From: Spiroplasma clarkii
GTDB taxonomy: Bacteria; Bacillota_I; Bacilli_A; Mycoplasmatales; Mycoplasmataceae
Direction: 5' to 3'
Assembly (NCBI RefSeq): GCF_002795265.1
Contig: NZ_CP024870.1
Span: 496,001-560,000, forward strand
Length of the DNA stretch: 64,000 nucleotides
In this document: positions 1 to 9,142 of the stretch, one piece after another
Layout of the letters: every line of letters starts with the position of its first letter
Numbering within the stretch: the first letter of the stretch is position 1
The notes under the pieces: generated by a model
The model's database searches: none
Told to the model about the DNA's origin: nothing
Seen by the model: only the letters and a program-made list of their open reading frames with translations
Translations under genes and position numbers: made by a program

Positions 1-933
1 GGTGAACGTCAAAGACTATATGATATTTGATTTGAAAGTTACTTTAGAAATGTTTTAACAAAATTTTATTACAAAAACAGTAATGGTAGCACAATTTCAA
101 ATGGTGCAAATGTTACTATAAAATATGCTGATGTCATTAATCAAAAATTAATTGCCAATGCAGATAATAGTGTTTACAAAGACTTGTATTTCACAATGAA
201 TTCAGGTAATGGTAAAAACTATTCTTTCTTACAAAGCTACTTTGATTTTTTACCAAAAAAATTAGAACTTTTAAATAACCCAAAAAACATTGATGGTGTA
301 AATCTCTATGAACTAAGACCAGATTATTATGTAACCAAAGAAGATCTAGAAGTTTTTATTCCTTTTGAAATGGGTCCTGATGCAAGAGTTAAATATTTTC
401 AGTCAACTGATAATAAATTATCAGATATTGAAGGTAAAATGTTGTCTAACTCTAAACAAGAAGCATTAGAAAAAGCATTTATTAATAATGCTAGATCTTT
501 AAAGAAAAAATATATTGCTTATGATGTTTTTGGAAACGGTGTGACATCTGGTGATAGTGAAGAAGATGCAATTAGAACCTTACAGCAAAAAATACTTACT
601 GAATCAAAATTTGTTAGCATTCAAGAATACCAACAGTGAAATTTAAATTATAAAATTGATTTTGCAAGTGTTATTTCAGATGGAAGATATGTAGTTTATA
701 GAATAAAAGACCCAAATAATCTTGGCAAATTTATTTACTATGCTTCACTAGAAAAAGCACTAGCATCTGTTAAATCAAGTTTAAGAGTTTCAGATAAGGT
801 TGTAGAAAAATACACAAGTTGCTTTTTGTATAACTACAAAAGTCAAGATGGTGAAATAATTCCAATTATCTACTTTAATTATGATGTTGATTATGTAGCT
901 AATTTGATTTCCACCAATTATTTAAAACACTAA
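1..933 (+). CDS. Hypothetical protein, 5' end outside window
   Basis: Frame 1 is open from the first base to the TAA at 931-933, reading TGA as Trp (e.g. 28-30, 637-639); 310 residues are visible and the start lies upstream. I recognise no family. The visible part is soluble-looking, rich in Asn, Lys, Tyr and Ser, with no membrane segment and no cysteine-rich or nucleotide-binding motif. It contains phrases such as S-x-E-x-A that recur in surface proteins built of short repeats in this group, and somewhat resembles in style the anchored protein at 56247-57242, but I cannot show homology by eye. It may be the C-terminal part of a long surface protein. Confidence 0.75.
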
Positions 934-1204
934 ATTATTATAAAACTACTTAGAATAACTGAGTAAAATTTAAAAGTAAATAATTAACAACATCAAAAAC
1001 ATGTCTTGTTCCAAGGGCAAAAGAAACTCTAAAGCTGTTATAAAAACTTAGAATAACAAGAATAATGAATTACAGTAATAAAAAGTCAATTTAAAAAGTA
1101 AATTACAATTATATAATTTATATTATTTTAATAGATTTTGAAATCTATTGAGAAATTAATTATTCTAATGTTAATATTTTAAATTTGTGTAGAGGTGATT
1201 ATCA
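934..1204. other. Intergenic stretch with one perfect inverted repeat
   Basis: About 270 bases without a convincing gene. The only clear structure is a 9-bp inverted repeat, AATAGATTT-tg-AAATCTATT, at 1130-1149. It is not followed by a T run, so it looks more like an operator than a terminator. The phrase ACTTAGAATAAC occurs twice, near 948 and 1046. Confidence 0.4.
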
Positions 1205-1297
1205 ATGAAGAAGAATGATGTTGATAAATTATTGTTTAATACACTAAAATTTCTTTTAAATATCCAATTATTACTAAAAATTAACTATTTTTTTTAA
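1205..1297 (+). CDS. Possible 30-residue peptide or gene remnant
   Basis: ATG at 1205 follows a good AGAGGTGAT ribosome site at 1191-1199. The product is MKKNDVDKLLFNTLKFLLN... and ends FF at the TAA 1295-1297. It is amphipathic, Leu/Phe/Lys-rich, and belongs to no family I know. The ribosome site is the main support; it could equally be the truncated head of a lost gene, since the stop overlaps the T-rich promoter region of the next lipoprotein. Confidence 0.3.
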   Translation: MKKNDVDKLLFNTLKFLLNIQLLLKINYFF

Positions 1298-1321
1298 AAA
1301 ACTAAACTTATAAGTTATAAT
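1293..1321 (+). promoter_or_regulatory. Promoter for lipoprotein gene at 1347
   Basis: TTTAAA at 1293-1298 and a perfect TATAAT at 1316-1321 are 17 bases apart, upstream of an AAAGGAGAAA ribosome site and the ATG at 1347. Confidence 0.5.
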
Positions 1322-1346
1322 TATTTATGAAAAGGAGAAATACGAA

Positions 1347-1940
1347 ATGAAAAAATTATTATCACTATTTGGAGCAATTGGTATGGTAGCTACTGCAAGC
1401 ACAAGTGTTATTGCATGTACTAATACCGAAGGTTCTTCATTACCAAAAAATCCATCAACTAAAGAAGAAATTATTGCATTAATAAACAATAATGTAAAAG
1501 ATTTAGTAGCAAAAATGGATGAAATTAATGATGAAGTTATGGCTATACTTGATGAGTATGAGGACTGAGAAGGTGATGAACCTATATTTATTGTTCCAGC
1601 ATTTAAGGAAAAACAGGTTATGCAAGATGCACTTATTGGTCTGCTTTCTCAGTATGCATTTAGTGCCAAAGTGGCCCAATATATATGTACACTTGATGTA
1701 GCAGATCAAAAAACTTTTTTTGGAGAACATAAAGTAAATCTAGAAAAAATATCCTTTGTAATAATCTTCCCTGAAATTAAATTAGCAAATGGAATTTTGC
1801 AAGAAAAGGTTAATACTTTTGTCACAAGTTTATTTGATGATGATTTTGAAGATATTGCTTCAGCAACAGATAAAACCAAAGAACAGTTTAAAAAAATTGC
1901 TGCTTGAGTAATGGAAAACAAATTTTCGACCAGCAGCTAA
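1347..1940 (+). CDS. Small surface lipoprotein
   Basis: 197 residues. The N-terminus is a lipoprotein leader (MKKLLSLFGAIGMVATASTSVIAC) with the lipobox ending at Cys24, so the mature protein should be lipid-anchored on the outer face of the membrane. In-frame TGA codons at 1566 and 1905 are read as Trp. The mature part is acidic and helical-looking, with no recognisable domain. AAAGGAGAAATACGA before the ATG fixes the start. A strong terminator follows the TAA. It seems to be a single-gene unit; function unknown. Confidence 0.85.
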
Positions 1941-1946
1941 TTTTTG

Positions 1947-1983
1947 AACCTTAAAACTATAATTATAGTTTTAAGGTTTTTTT
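1947..1983 (+). terminator. Rho-independent terminator
   Basis: Perfect palindrome at 1947-1978 (arms AACCTTAAAACTATAA) running into a T run, 7 bases after the lipoprotein stop. Confidence 0.85.
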
Positions 1984-2169
1984 AGTATAGGCAAGTCCAT
2001 TTAAAAAATTCAAGATAAAAGTAAATAAATTTAGAGCATGTGGCCACTATTTTTAAATAGACCAAATCTTACCAACAATTCTTTTTGAATAGCAGTAATT
2101 TACGATAATGACTAGAGTAGTATTTTTTTTGTAATAATTTTTGAAAAAGTCAATCTCTATTTTATAATA

Positions 2170-2191
2170 TTTATGAAATAATTTTCATAAA
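2170..2191. promoter_or_regulatory. Operator-like inverted repeat before RpiR gene
   Basis: Perfect 9-bp arms TTTATGAAA and TTTCATAAA with a 4-base spacer, 25 bases before the RpiR start. TATAAT at 2163-2168 lies just upstream, so a protein bound here would sit on the transcription start. Autoregulation is an inference. Confidence 0.4.
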
Positions 2192-2216
2192 AATGAAAAA
2201 AAGAGGGACTTATAGT

Positions 2217-3029
2217 ATGAGCATCAGTAATTTGTATAAAAAAATTCAAACAAAATTTCCAGGTATGAATGAAAATAACCAAGCAATTGCTAAATATCTA
2301 ATTGAACAATGAAATGAAATTCGTCATATTTCCTTAAAAAAAATTTCTCAAGCCACAAAACAATCCCCAGCAACAATAGTAAGATTTTGTAAGGAGTTTG
2401 GTTACCAAGGGTTTTATCAATTTCGAAAATCTGTTTTAGAAATTAATGATAATTTAAACTACAATAATTTAGAATTAATTTTTAAAAAAGATGTTTTTAA
2501 AGATATTTCTACTTTTGAAGAATGCTACTGACAAAGAATGGAGCAGGGTAGAAATGTTATAAAAGGGTTAATTGCTAATAAAACCATAGCAAAAATCACT
2601 GAAATGTTGTATGAAGCTAACAAAATAGTGATTGCAGGTATGAATATTAACTATAACCAAAGTGTTGATTTTAAAAATAAGATGATTTCTATTGGAAAAA
2701 ACTGTATGGTTGAATGTGATTTACACCTTTTAAAAAGTTTAGCCCATACCACAAGTGCAAATGATCTAGTCATAACAATCTCTTTATCAAATGAAAACGC
2801 CAACATTATTCAGTTTGGGAATAATGCAAAAACCAATCATGCTAAATGAATTCATATTTTTTCAAAGCAAACTCAACTTTTAAACCCAAAACCAGACCTT
2901 GAAGTTGAAATTGATGTTGATGAAAATGGTATGTGAAACCTTTATTCATCAAGAGGAGCTATTATTTTTTACCTGTTTAATGTAATTTTTGCCAATTACA
3001 TTATTTTTCAAGAAAACGAAAAAAATTAA
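2217..3029 (+). CDS. MurR/RpiR-family transcriptional regulator
   Basis: 270 residues. The N-terminal third is an RpiR-type helix-turn-helix: KKISQATKQSPATIVRFCKEFGYQGFYQF is the characteristic pattern. The C-terminal two thirds match the SIS sugar-phosphate-binding fold in outline (VIAGMN..., LVITISLSNENANII). Such proteins respond to phosphosugars made by the operons they control. TGA at 2311, 2529, 2847 and 2931 reads as Trp. Start set by AAGAGGGA upstream. It precedes the PTS/aminopeptidase/glycosylasparaginase operon, separated by one small gene on the other strand, and is the likely regulator of that operon. Confidence 0.85.
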
Positions 3030-3053
3030 TGCTCAAAATAGTAGCATTATTTT
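3028..3053 (+). terminator. Weak hairpin terminator after RpiR gene
   Basis: AATGCT and AGCATT (3028-3033, 3043-3048) form a 6-bp stem followed by ATTTTTA, overlapping the regulator's stop codon. Confidence 0.4.
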
Positions 3054-3087
3054 TAGCATTTCCAGATAATTGGAGTAGTTGTATTAT

Positions 3088-3282
3088 CTACAACACTGCA
3101 AGTACAATGATAATGATTAAAATTACAAGTGCTGTTAAGTAGCAACCAATAAAGGTTCACTTGATGGTTGGTTTAAATCAAACCTGATATCCTTTAGAGT
3201 TTTTCACTAGTTTTAAAGCAGCCCATGTAAATAGTGGAATCAAAATTAAAACAGCAAAAACTGATATTAAGGCATTTAGCAT
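3088..3282 (-). CDS. Small two-helix membrane protein
   Basis: Reading the minus strand from ATG at 3282 gives 64 residues ending at TAG 3088-3090, with two internal TGA (Trp). Residues 2-20 (LNALISVFAVLILIPLF) and 45-63 (LTALVILIIIIVLAVL) are hydrophobic segments joined by a short basic stretch with K-W-x-x-K character. GGGAGTGATC upstream is a good ribosome site. It lies between the regulator and the PTS operon and points away from the PTS genes. No family recognised; function unknown. Confidence 0.6.
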
Positions 3283-3330
3283 CTTGATCACTCCCTTGTA
3301 ATGATAATACAGCAAAAGGAGGAAAAAATA

Positions 3331-3630
3331 ATGAAAAAGGTATTATTGGCATGTGCTGCTGGTTTAAGTACTTCAATGATGGTTGAAGCTATGAAAAAAG
3401 CAGCACTTGCTAAAGGATTAGAATTAGAAATTTGAGCTGAACCAGTTAATAGTGCCCTGCATAAAGTTGACCAAGTTGATGTGGTGCTTTTAGGTCCCCA
3501 AGTCAGGTATGAATTAGCAGCTTTTCAAAAGCAAGCCAAAGAAACAGTTGTTAAGGTTATTGATATGAAACATTACGGAATTATGAATGGGATGGCAGTT
3601 ATTGAAAGTATTATGAGTGATTTAGGTTAA
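3331..3630 (+). CDS. PTS enzyme IIB, lactose/cellobiose family
   Basis: 99 residues, normal length for a free-standing IIB of this family. The start KKVLLACAAGLSTSMMVEAM holds the phosphorylated Cys8 followed by the phosphate-binding loop AAGLSTS. It accepts phosphate from IIA and passes it to sugar bound by IIC. GGAGGAAAAAATA precedes the ATG. First gene of the operon; its TAA shares an A with the next ATG (3630), so the two are translationally coupled. The family suggests a beta-linked disaccharide, N-acetylchitobiose-like or amino-sugar substrate; the operon context argues for a GlcNAc-containing compound. Confidence 0.9.
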
Positions 3631-4121
3631 TGTTTTTTACAAACAAAAAAACAGTTTCAGCACCAAATGCAAGTGTTGTTGAAGAGCTAAAAGCTTGTCA
3701 TTCTCGTAAAAGTAGATTCAGTTTGGGGTATGAAATTGAAAGATGTTTTTATGCAATCATTAAATTGTCATTTAAAACTCTAAGAGGTGTTAATTGAAGA
3801 AAAATCACAGAAATGCAACCTCATACTGTTGTTAAATCAAAGACAGGTACAAGATTTGAAATTTCTTTATTAGAATTTCCTTATTTGTATGAACTTAAAA
3901 GTGAAAGCAATGGAGTAATCTATTGAACAAATTATGAATTAAGAAAAATTAAAGATAATAAAACTGAAATTATTATTACTGAAACTGTTAAGTTTAGTAG
4001 TGCTTTAAATGGATTTAGAGCAAATATTGGGAAAATGAACTTTAATAAAGAATTTGATAAAAAAGTTAAACAAATTACTTTAGCAATTTTTGAGGAGGTT
4101 AAAAATCTTGATGAATATTAG
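3630..4121 (+). CDS. PTS-operon protein of unknown function, possibly DUF3284
   Basis: 163 residues, starting at the ATG that overlaps the IIB stop and running to TAG 4119-4121, so it overlaps the aminopeptidase start. No membrane segment. It has a beta-rich middle (TRFEISLLEFPYLYELKSES...) and looks like a START/SRPBCC-type fold in outline. Small proteins called DUF3284 sit in cellobiose-type PTS operons of Firmicutes, and this one has the right size, place and character; the assignment is from context and needs a profile search. Internal TGA at 3792 and 3924 read as Trp. Confidence 0.6.
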
Positions 4122-5445
4122 TTTTGAAAAGGATTTTGATCTAAAAATCCCAGTTTTAAAAAGTTCAAAATCAACTTTATTAATCAACCCAAGTTTTTCT
4201 AACTTAGAAATTACTTTGCATTTAAATACAAAATACAAAGCAAATGTTGCTGAAGTTTTTGAAGAATGCAAAGAAATTAAATTACCAACTCTTGAAAAAA
4301 TTCAAATTGATCTTCAGGATTTTGACTCAGTTTTAAAACAAGAACTTCTAGTTCAAATTTTGTTTAATAATTATGGTACAAGGTATAGTAAAAAAACCTC
4401 AGCAAACCCAAAAACTCAAGTGATTTTTGTTGGTGGCATTAGTGCGGAACTACAAAATTTCTTAGCACTTTACCAAGCAGTTTATCAGGCAAAATACTTG
4501 GGTGATTTAGATTCACTTGATGATGGAACTCCAACTCAATTTTGTCAAAACTTTTTAAAACAATTACCAAAAAAACATAAAAATCTTTTGGTTAAAGTTT
4601 GAGATGCACAACAAATTCAACAATTGGGTTTAAACTTAATTTCTGCAGTAGGTGGATCTGGAAAAAACCCCCCAGTAGTTTTAGAAGTTTGTTTTAAAAA
4701 TAATCCCTTAGAAAATAATTTTTTAGTATTAGTAGGTAAAGGAGTTACCTTTGATAGTGGGGGTTATGCTTTAAAAAATTCTACAGGTATTCGGACAATG
4801 AGATTAGATAAAAGTGGAGCTGCCAGTCTTTGTGGAGTTTTACAATACTTAGTTGAACAAGATGTTAAAGTCAATGTGGCTGCAGTACTGGTTTTAGCAG
4901 AAAATCTAATTGGTCAACAAGCACTATTGCCAAGTCAAGTAATTACTGCTTATAATCAAAAAACTGTTCAAGTAGATAATCCAGATGCAGAAGGTCGGCT
5001 ACTATTGGGAGAAGGAATCAGTTATTTACAAGATCAGTATCCTTGTCAAACAGTAATTAGTGTGGCCACTTTAACTGGTGCTATTTGTACAACTTTGGGT
5101 AAATACATGACTGGGTTGTTTGCCACAGATCAAAAATGAGCCCATAACTTAAAAACAGCTTGTGATGCAGTTGGTGAAGAAGTGTGAATTTTACCAATTC
5201 ATCGTCAAAATTACAAACAAATTCGCACAGCAACACTGGCTGATTTAACCAATGCTCCTGAGTCTGCAACTCACGGAGCAAGTTCACTCGGAGCTGCATT
5301 TGTTGCAGAATTTATTCAACCTCAAACTAGTTTATTACACTTTGATATTGGTGGAACTGGGGTTGAAGCCAATCGTGCCACAGGAGTTTTGGTGCGAGGC
5401 ATTATAAATTTTATTAAAAATTATCAACTTGAAGGGAAGTGATAA
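4111..5445 (+). CDS. pepA: M17 leucyl aminopeptidase
   Basis: 444 residues, typical for the family. The catalytic C-terminal half carries VGKGVTFDSGGYALK (metal and catalytic Lys region) and the family signature NPDAEGRLLLGEG (usually N-T-D-A-E-G-R-L) near residues 290-302, with the LTGA and GASSLGAAF segments after it. It removes N-terminal residues from peptides in the cytosol with two metal ions. GAGGAGGTT at 4092-4100 and ATG 4111 fix the start. It sits inside a PTS operon between the DUF3284-like gene and IIC, which is not its usual place; with the downstream glycosylasparaginase it suggests that the imported compound contains amino acids. Confidence 0.9.
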
Positions 5446-5446
5446 T

Positions 5447-7402
5447 ATGAAAAAACCAAAAACACCAGAAATTAATCCTGAACCAACTAATGCTAATGTT
5501 GAAAAGAAAAGTTGGTTTAATGATAAACTAATGCCAGCAATGACAAAATTTGCTAGTCAAACTCATCTAACTTGCATTAGAGATGCTTTTGGGATACTAA
5601 CTCCAATTATTATTGGAGGATCAATTTCATTTTTACTAGGGATCTTAATCTTTGGAGCTGGAGGCAATTTACAAACTTCATTATTAGGATTACTAGCCAA
5701 AGCTGCTGGAGCAGTTACTGTGGTCGGAGATTCAGGACATGGTACTAGTTGACAAATTAGTGGTGGGTGATTAATTGCCAACCAAATTGGAGAAAAAATC
5801 TTTCAAACAATTTTTGATTTTTCAATGGGAACCTTTGCTTTAATGATTGCAGTTATGTTAGGATATCTTTATGCTAAAAAAAGAGATTTAAAAAGTCCAA
5901 TGTTTGTTGCAGTCTTTAATTTAGTAACTTTCTTAATTACAGCAGCTACATTTAGAGCTGAACAAGCACGCTTCAATTTCTTTTATGATTCAAAAGGAAT
6001 GTTAGCAGCAATTATTCAAACATTTTTAGTAATTGAATTTTATCGAATTTTAGCAAATAATAAAAAAATGTTAATTAAAATGCCAAAACAAGTGCCCCCA
6101 ATGGTGGCCACTGGGTTTTCATTGTTAATCCCTGTAGCATTAACTTTGATTTTGGTATCGTCAATTAATACTGCAGCTTGAGCAATTGGAGAATATGGAA
6201 ATTATGATATTACCAGTAGTAGTGGAGCTGTTGTTTTGGCAAGAGGAGAATATGGCTTTGTGGGTCTTTTTTATAAAACCCTTTCAGCACCATTTACTGC
6301 CCTAATTTCAGGAAATGAAGTTGGGTTAGGTTTTGGACTATCATACCAATTCTTAATTGGTTTCTTCTGATTCTTTGGTCTAAATGGAAGTTCAGTTGTT
6401 AATGGAGCCTATTACCCATTCTTATTACAAATGTTTATGCAAAATGCAGATGCAGTTTCTCAATACAGTTATGCGGTTGCAGATGCACAAAACATGTTAA
6501 GTGTCATTAATATTCAATTTATTGAAAGTTATTCTCAAACTACAGGTTGAGGTCACACTGGAGCATTACTAATTGCTATTGGTATTTTTGGAAAAGCTCG
6601 TGAACAAAGAGAAGTGGCCAAAATTGCAGCAGTACCTGCTTGTTTTTCAATTAATGAACCAGTAACATTTGGAATTCCAATTATGTTACACCCAGTTTAT
6701 GGGGTTGGTGCTATGTTTGCAATGCCAATTACTTTATTTATTGCCTGGCTAGTTGTGGGTCCAATTGGTATTGTAAGAAAATCTTACATTATGGTACCTT
6801 GAACTTTACCTCCAGGAATTGGAGCCTTATTATCAACCGGATTTGACTGGCGAGCTATGATTTTATCTTGGTTCTGTTTAGCAGTTATTTTTGTCTGGTA
6901 CATTCCATTTGTTTTGATTGCCAATAAATATCAAGCAAACTTAAATATTAAAAGCTACATGGATACAGGTATGAGCAGAGATGCTGCATTGGCTCAAATT
7001 GCTCAAGATGAAGTTGACTACCAAGAACAAAAAAGACTTGCCAAAGAAGCAAAAATTGCTGCAAAAAAAGCAAAACTTGCTGAAAAACAAGAGTTTTTAA
7101 AACTACCAAAAGCAGAACAAGAGCAAATTTTACATAACAAAAAAATGCTAAAAATGGAAGCCAAAGCACTTGAAAAATTAGCTTCAATTAAAACTAGCAA
7201 AGCAACCTCAAAAACAATTTTAGTTGAAACCATTCCTTATGGAGGTTATAAAATTAGAATTGATGGTAAAACTGTTGCATCTGCTTTAAGTGATGAGAAA
7301 ATGCGTGAAATTGTTGGCAAAATTTGTCAAGCAAATCAGCAAACTAGTTATACTTTAAAAAACATCAATGGTGAAACCACCATTGTGGAGCTTGATAGCT
7401 AA
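5447..7402 (+). CDS. PTS enzyme IIC, cellobiose family, with C-terminal extension
   Basis: 651 residues. Residues about 20-495 form the multi-span IIC with the family hallmark INEPVTFGIPIMLHPV around residue 400; this part alone is the usual length (about 430-470). Residues about 500-651 are an added cytoplasmic tail: an Ala/Lys/Glu coiled-coil (LAKEAKIAAKKAKLAEKQ), then a compact domain beginning ETIPYGGYKIRIDGKTVASAL. I know no such tail in this family. TGA codons throughout are Trp. Starts 1 base after the aminopeptidase stop; its TAA overlaps the glycosylasparaginase ATG. Confidence 0.88.
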
Positions 7403-8361
7403 TGAAATATGCAATGATTGGCACATGAAGAATGGCTTATGAAGCCATTGCAAACAATATTGACCAATTAAAACAAAGTACAGCTCCAGGAGCAGCACTG
7501 GTACAAGCTATTGTTGAAGTTGAAAACTATCCTTATTTTAAATCAGTGGGATATGGAGGACTACCCAATCAAGAGTGTGAAGTGGAGCTAGATGCTGCTT
7601 TTATGAATGGTTCAACCTTGGCAATTGGAGCAATTGGTGGGGTAAAAAATATTAAAAATCCTATCAAATTAGCTCATCATTTAAGTCAAGAAAAATTTAA
7701 TAGTTTTTTAGTAGCAGCTGGAGCAGAAAAATATGCCCAACAACAAGGGTTTGAATTTACCAATATGTTAACAAAAAGAGCCCAACAACATTATCAAAAA
7801 AAATTAGACCTCTTAAGATCTGATCCAACTTTATCTCCATATGATGGTCATGATACTGTGGGAATGGTCAGTCTTGATAGTCAAAATAACTTGTGTGTAG
7901 GAACATCAACAAGTGGTTTGTTTATGAAAAAACCTGGACGAGTTGGAGATTCTCCAGTTATGGGCAGTGGATTTTATGCAGATAGTGAAGTTGGTGGGGC
8001 AGTGGCAACAGGTTTAGGTGAAGATATCTATAAAGGTTGTTTAAGTTTTTTAGTGGTTGAAAAACTGCGTCAAAACTTTGATGTTAAAACTGTGGTGCAA
8101 GAAGTTGTTAAAGAGTTTAACGACAAGTTAATTCAAAAATATGGAAAATGTGGACCCATCTCAATTGTTGCCTTAGACAAAAATGGTGAGTATGGAGTGG
8201 GTACAAATTGTGAGTTCTCTTTTGTTGTGGGAAACCACAACCAAGTTACCACCATTTATCTTGCTCAACCCAATGAAGATTTAACCAAACTAACAATTAC
8301 CAAACCCTCACCAAAATGATTAGCAGATTATGATAGAGCCAGAAAAGAACCTATCAAATAA
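7402..8361 (+). CDS. N4-(beta-N-acetylglucosaminyl)-L-asparaginase (glycosylasparaginase)
   Basis: 319 residues, Ntn-hydrolase family. The start at 7402 overlaps the IIC stop and gives MKYAMIGTW-RMAYEA, matching the T-W near the family N-terminus. HDTVGMVSL marks the autoprocessing site; Thr152 (7855-7857) would become the N-terminal nucleophile of the beta chain. GTSTSGLF and GRVGDSPVMGSGFYAD are the substrate-binding motifs that distinguish true glycosylasparaginases from plant-type isoaspartyl peptidases. The reaction splits GlcNAc-Asn into aspartate and 1-amino-GlcNAc, which yields GlcNAc and ammonia. No signal peptide, so it works in the cytosol on an imported compound. In-frame TGA at 7426 and 8317. 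Confidence 0.92.
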
Positions 8362-8699
8362 TGGCAAAAATTGATTGAAATGAAATCAGCATGAACATGA
8401 TTGCTTATTCAGGAGAAGCAAAATCTCTGGCAGTTTTTGCTATTGAAAAGGCTGAAAATAATCAGGTTTTAGCAGCTCTTCAAGATATCAAGGATGCTGA
8501 AGAACTGCTCATTAGTGCTGAAAAATTACATCTTGGTGTTATTGTTCAAGAAGCTCAGGGCATTAAGTTGGAATTTAAAATCCTCTTTATGCATGCTGAA
8601 GACCAAATGCTGAGTACTCAATTTTTTATCTTGACTGCTAAGAAGTTGATTAATTTACATCAAAAAGTTGGGGAACTAACTGCTAAACTAGCTAGTTAA
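8361..8699 (+). CDS. PTS enzyme IIA, lactose/cellobiose family
   Basis: 112 residues, all-helical IIA of the lactose family. The phosphorylated histidine is in LFMHAEDQML near residue 76, matching the family H-A-x-D-Q signature. It passes phosphate from HPr to the IIB at 3331. The ATG overlaps the glycosylasparaginase stop (TAATG). Last gene of the operon, followed by a terminator. Having IIA last and IIB first, with two hydrolases in between, shows that the enzymes are part of one transport-and-cleavage unit. Confidence 0.92.
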
Positions 8700-8717
8700 T
8701 TATTTTGTAAAGATTTT

Positions 8718-8747
8718 AAAAATAGATCAATTTAGATCTATTTTTTG
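8718..8747 (+). terminator. Terminator of the PTS/glycosylasparaginase operon
   Basis: AAATAGATC and GATCTATTT (8720-8728, 8735-8743) form the stem, followed by a T run. The IS target duplication begins at 8748. Confidence 0.8.
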
Positions 8748-8761
8748 TTTGCTACCAAGTT
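8748..8761. repeat. 14-bp target duplication, left, IS copy 1
   Basis: TTTGCTACCAAGTT, repeated exactly at 10023-10036 on the other side of the element. Confidence 0.85.
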
Positions 8762-8845
8762 TGTACTTCCACCTTTTTCCGGACAAAAAATTAAATTACA
8801 TTTATATTGAATGTAAAATAATATTGTTAGGAAAGAGGTTTTTTT

Positions 8846-9142
8846 ATGGGACATTACTCAGCAAAGCAAAAAGAAAAAATAATTTTAAAATTTAGAGAGA
8901 GCAAGACAAAGGCCAAGAATTTTGTTAAAAGTTATGGCATCTCAGATCAAACACTTTTAAATTGGTGTAAAAAGTATGATCAATCTGGAATTGATGGTCT
9001 TGGGGCACCAAATTCAGCTGATAAAGAAGAACTAATAATTTTAAGAAATGAAGTTAAAGAACTGAAGAAGAAAAATGCCGAATTAGAAACTAGAAATGAA
9101 ATGTGAAAAAGAATTGAGGCCCTGATAAGTAAAAAAAAGTAG
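8846..9142 (+). CDS. IS3-family transposase orfA (helix-turn-helix)
   Basis: 98 residues: MGHYSAKQKEKIILKF... with a DNA-binding helix-turn-helix (YGISDQTLLNWCKKY) and a C-terminal leucine-zipper-like coiled coil (LRNEVKELKKKNAELETRNE). AGGAAAGAGG precedes the ATG. Residue 87 is encoded by TGA (Trp) here but CAA (Gln) in copy 2. It ends in an A8-G run at 9131-9139, a slippery site where ribosomes would shift -1 into orfB. Confidence 0.88.
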
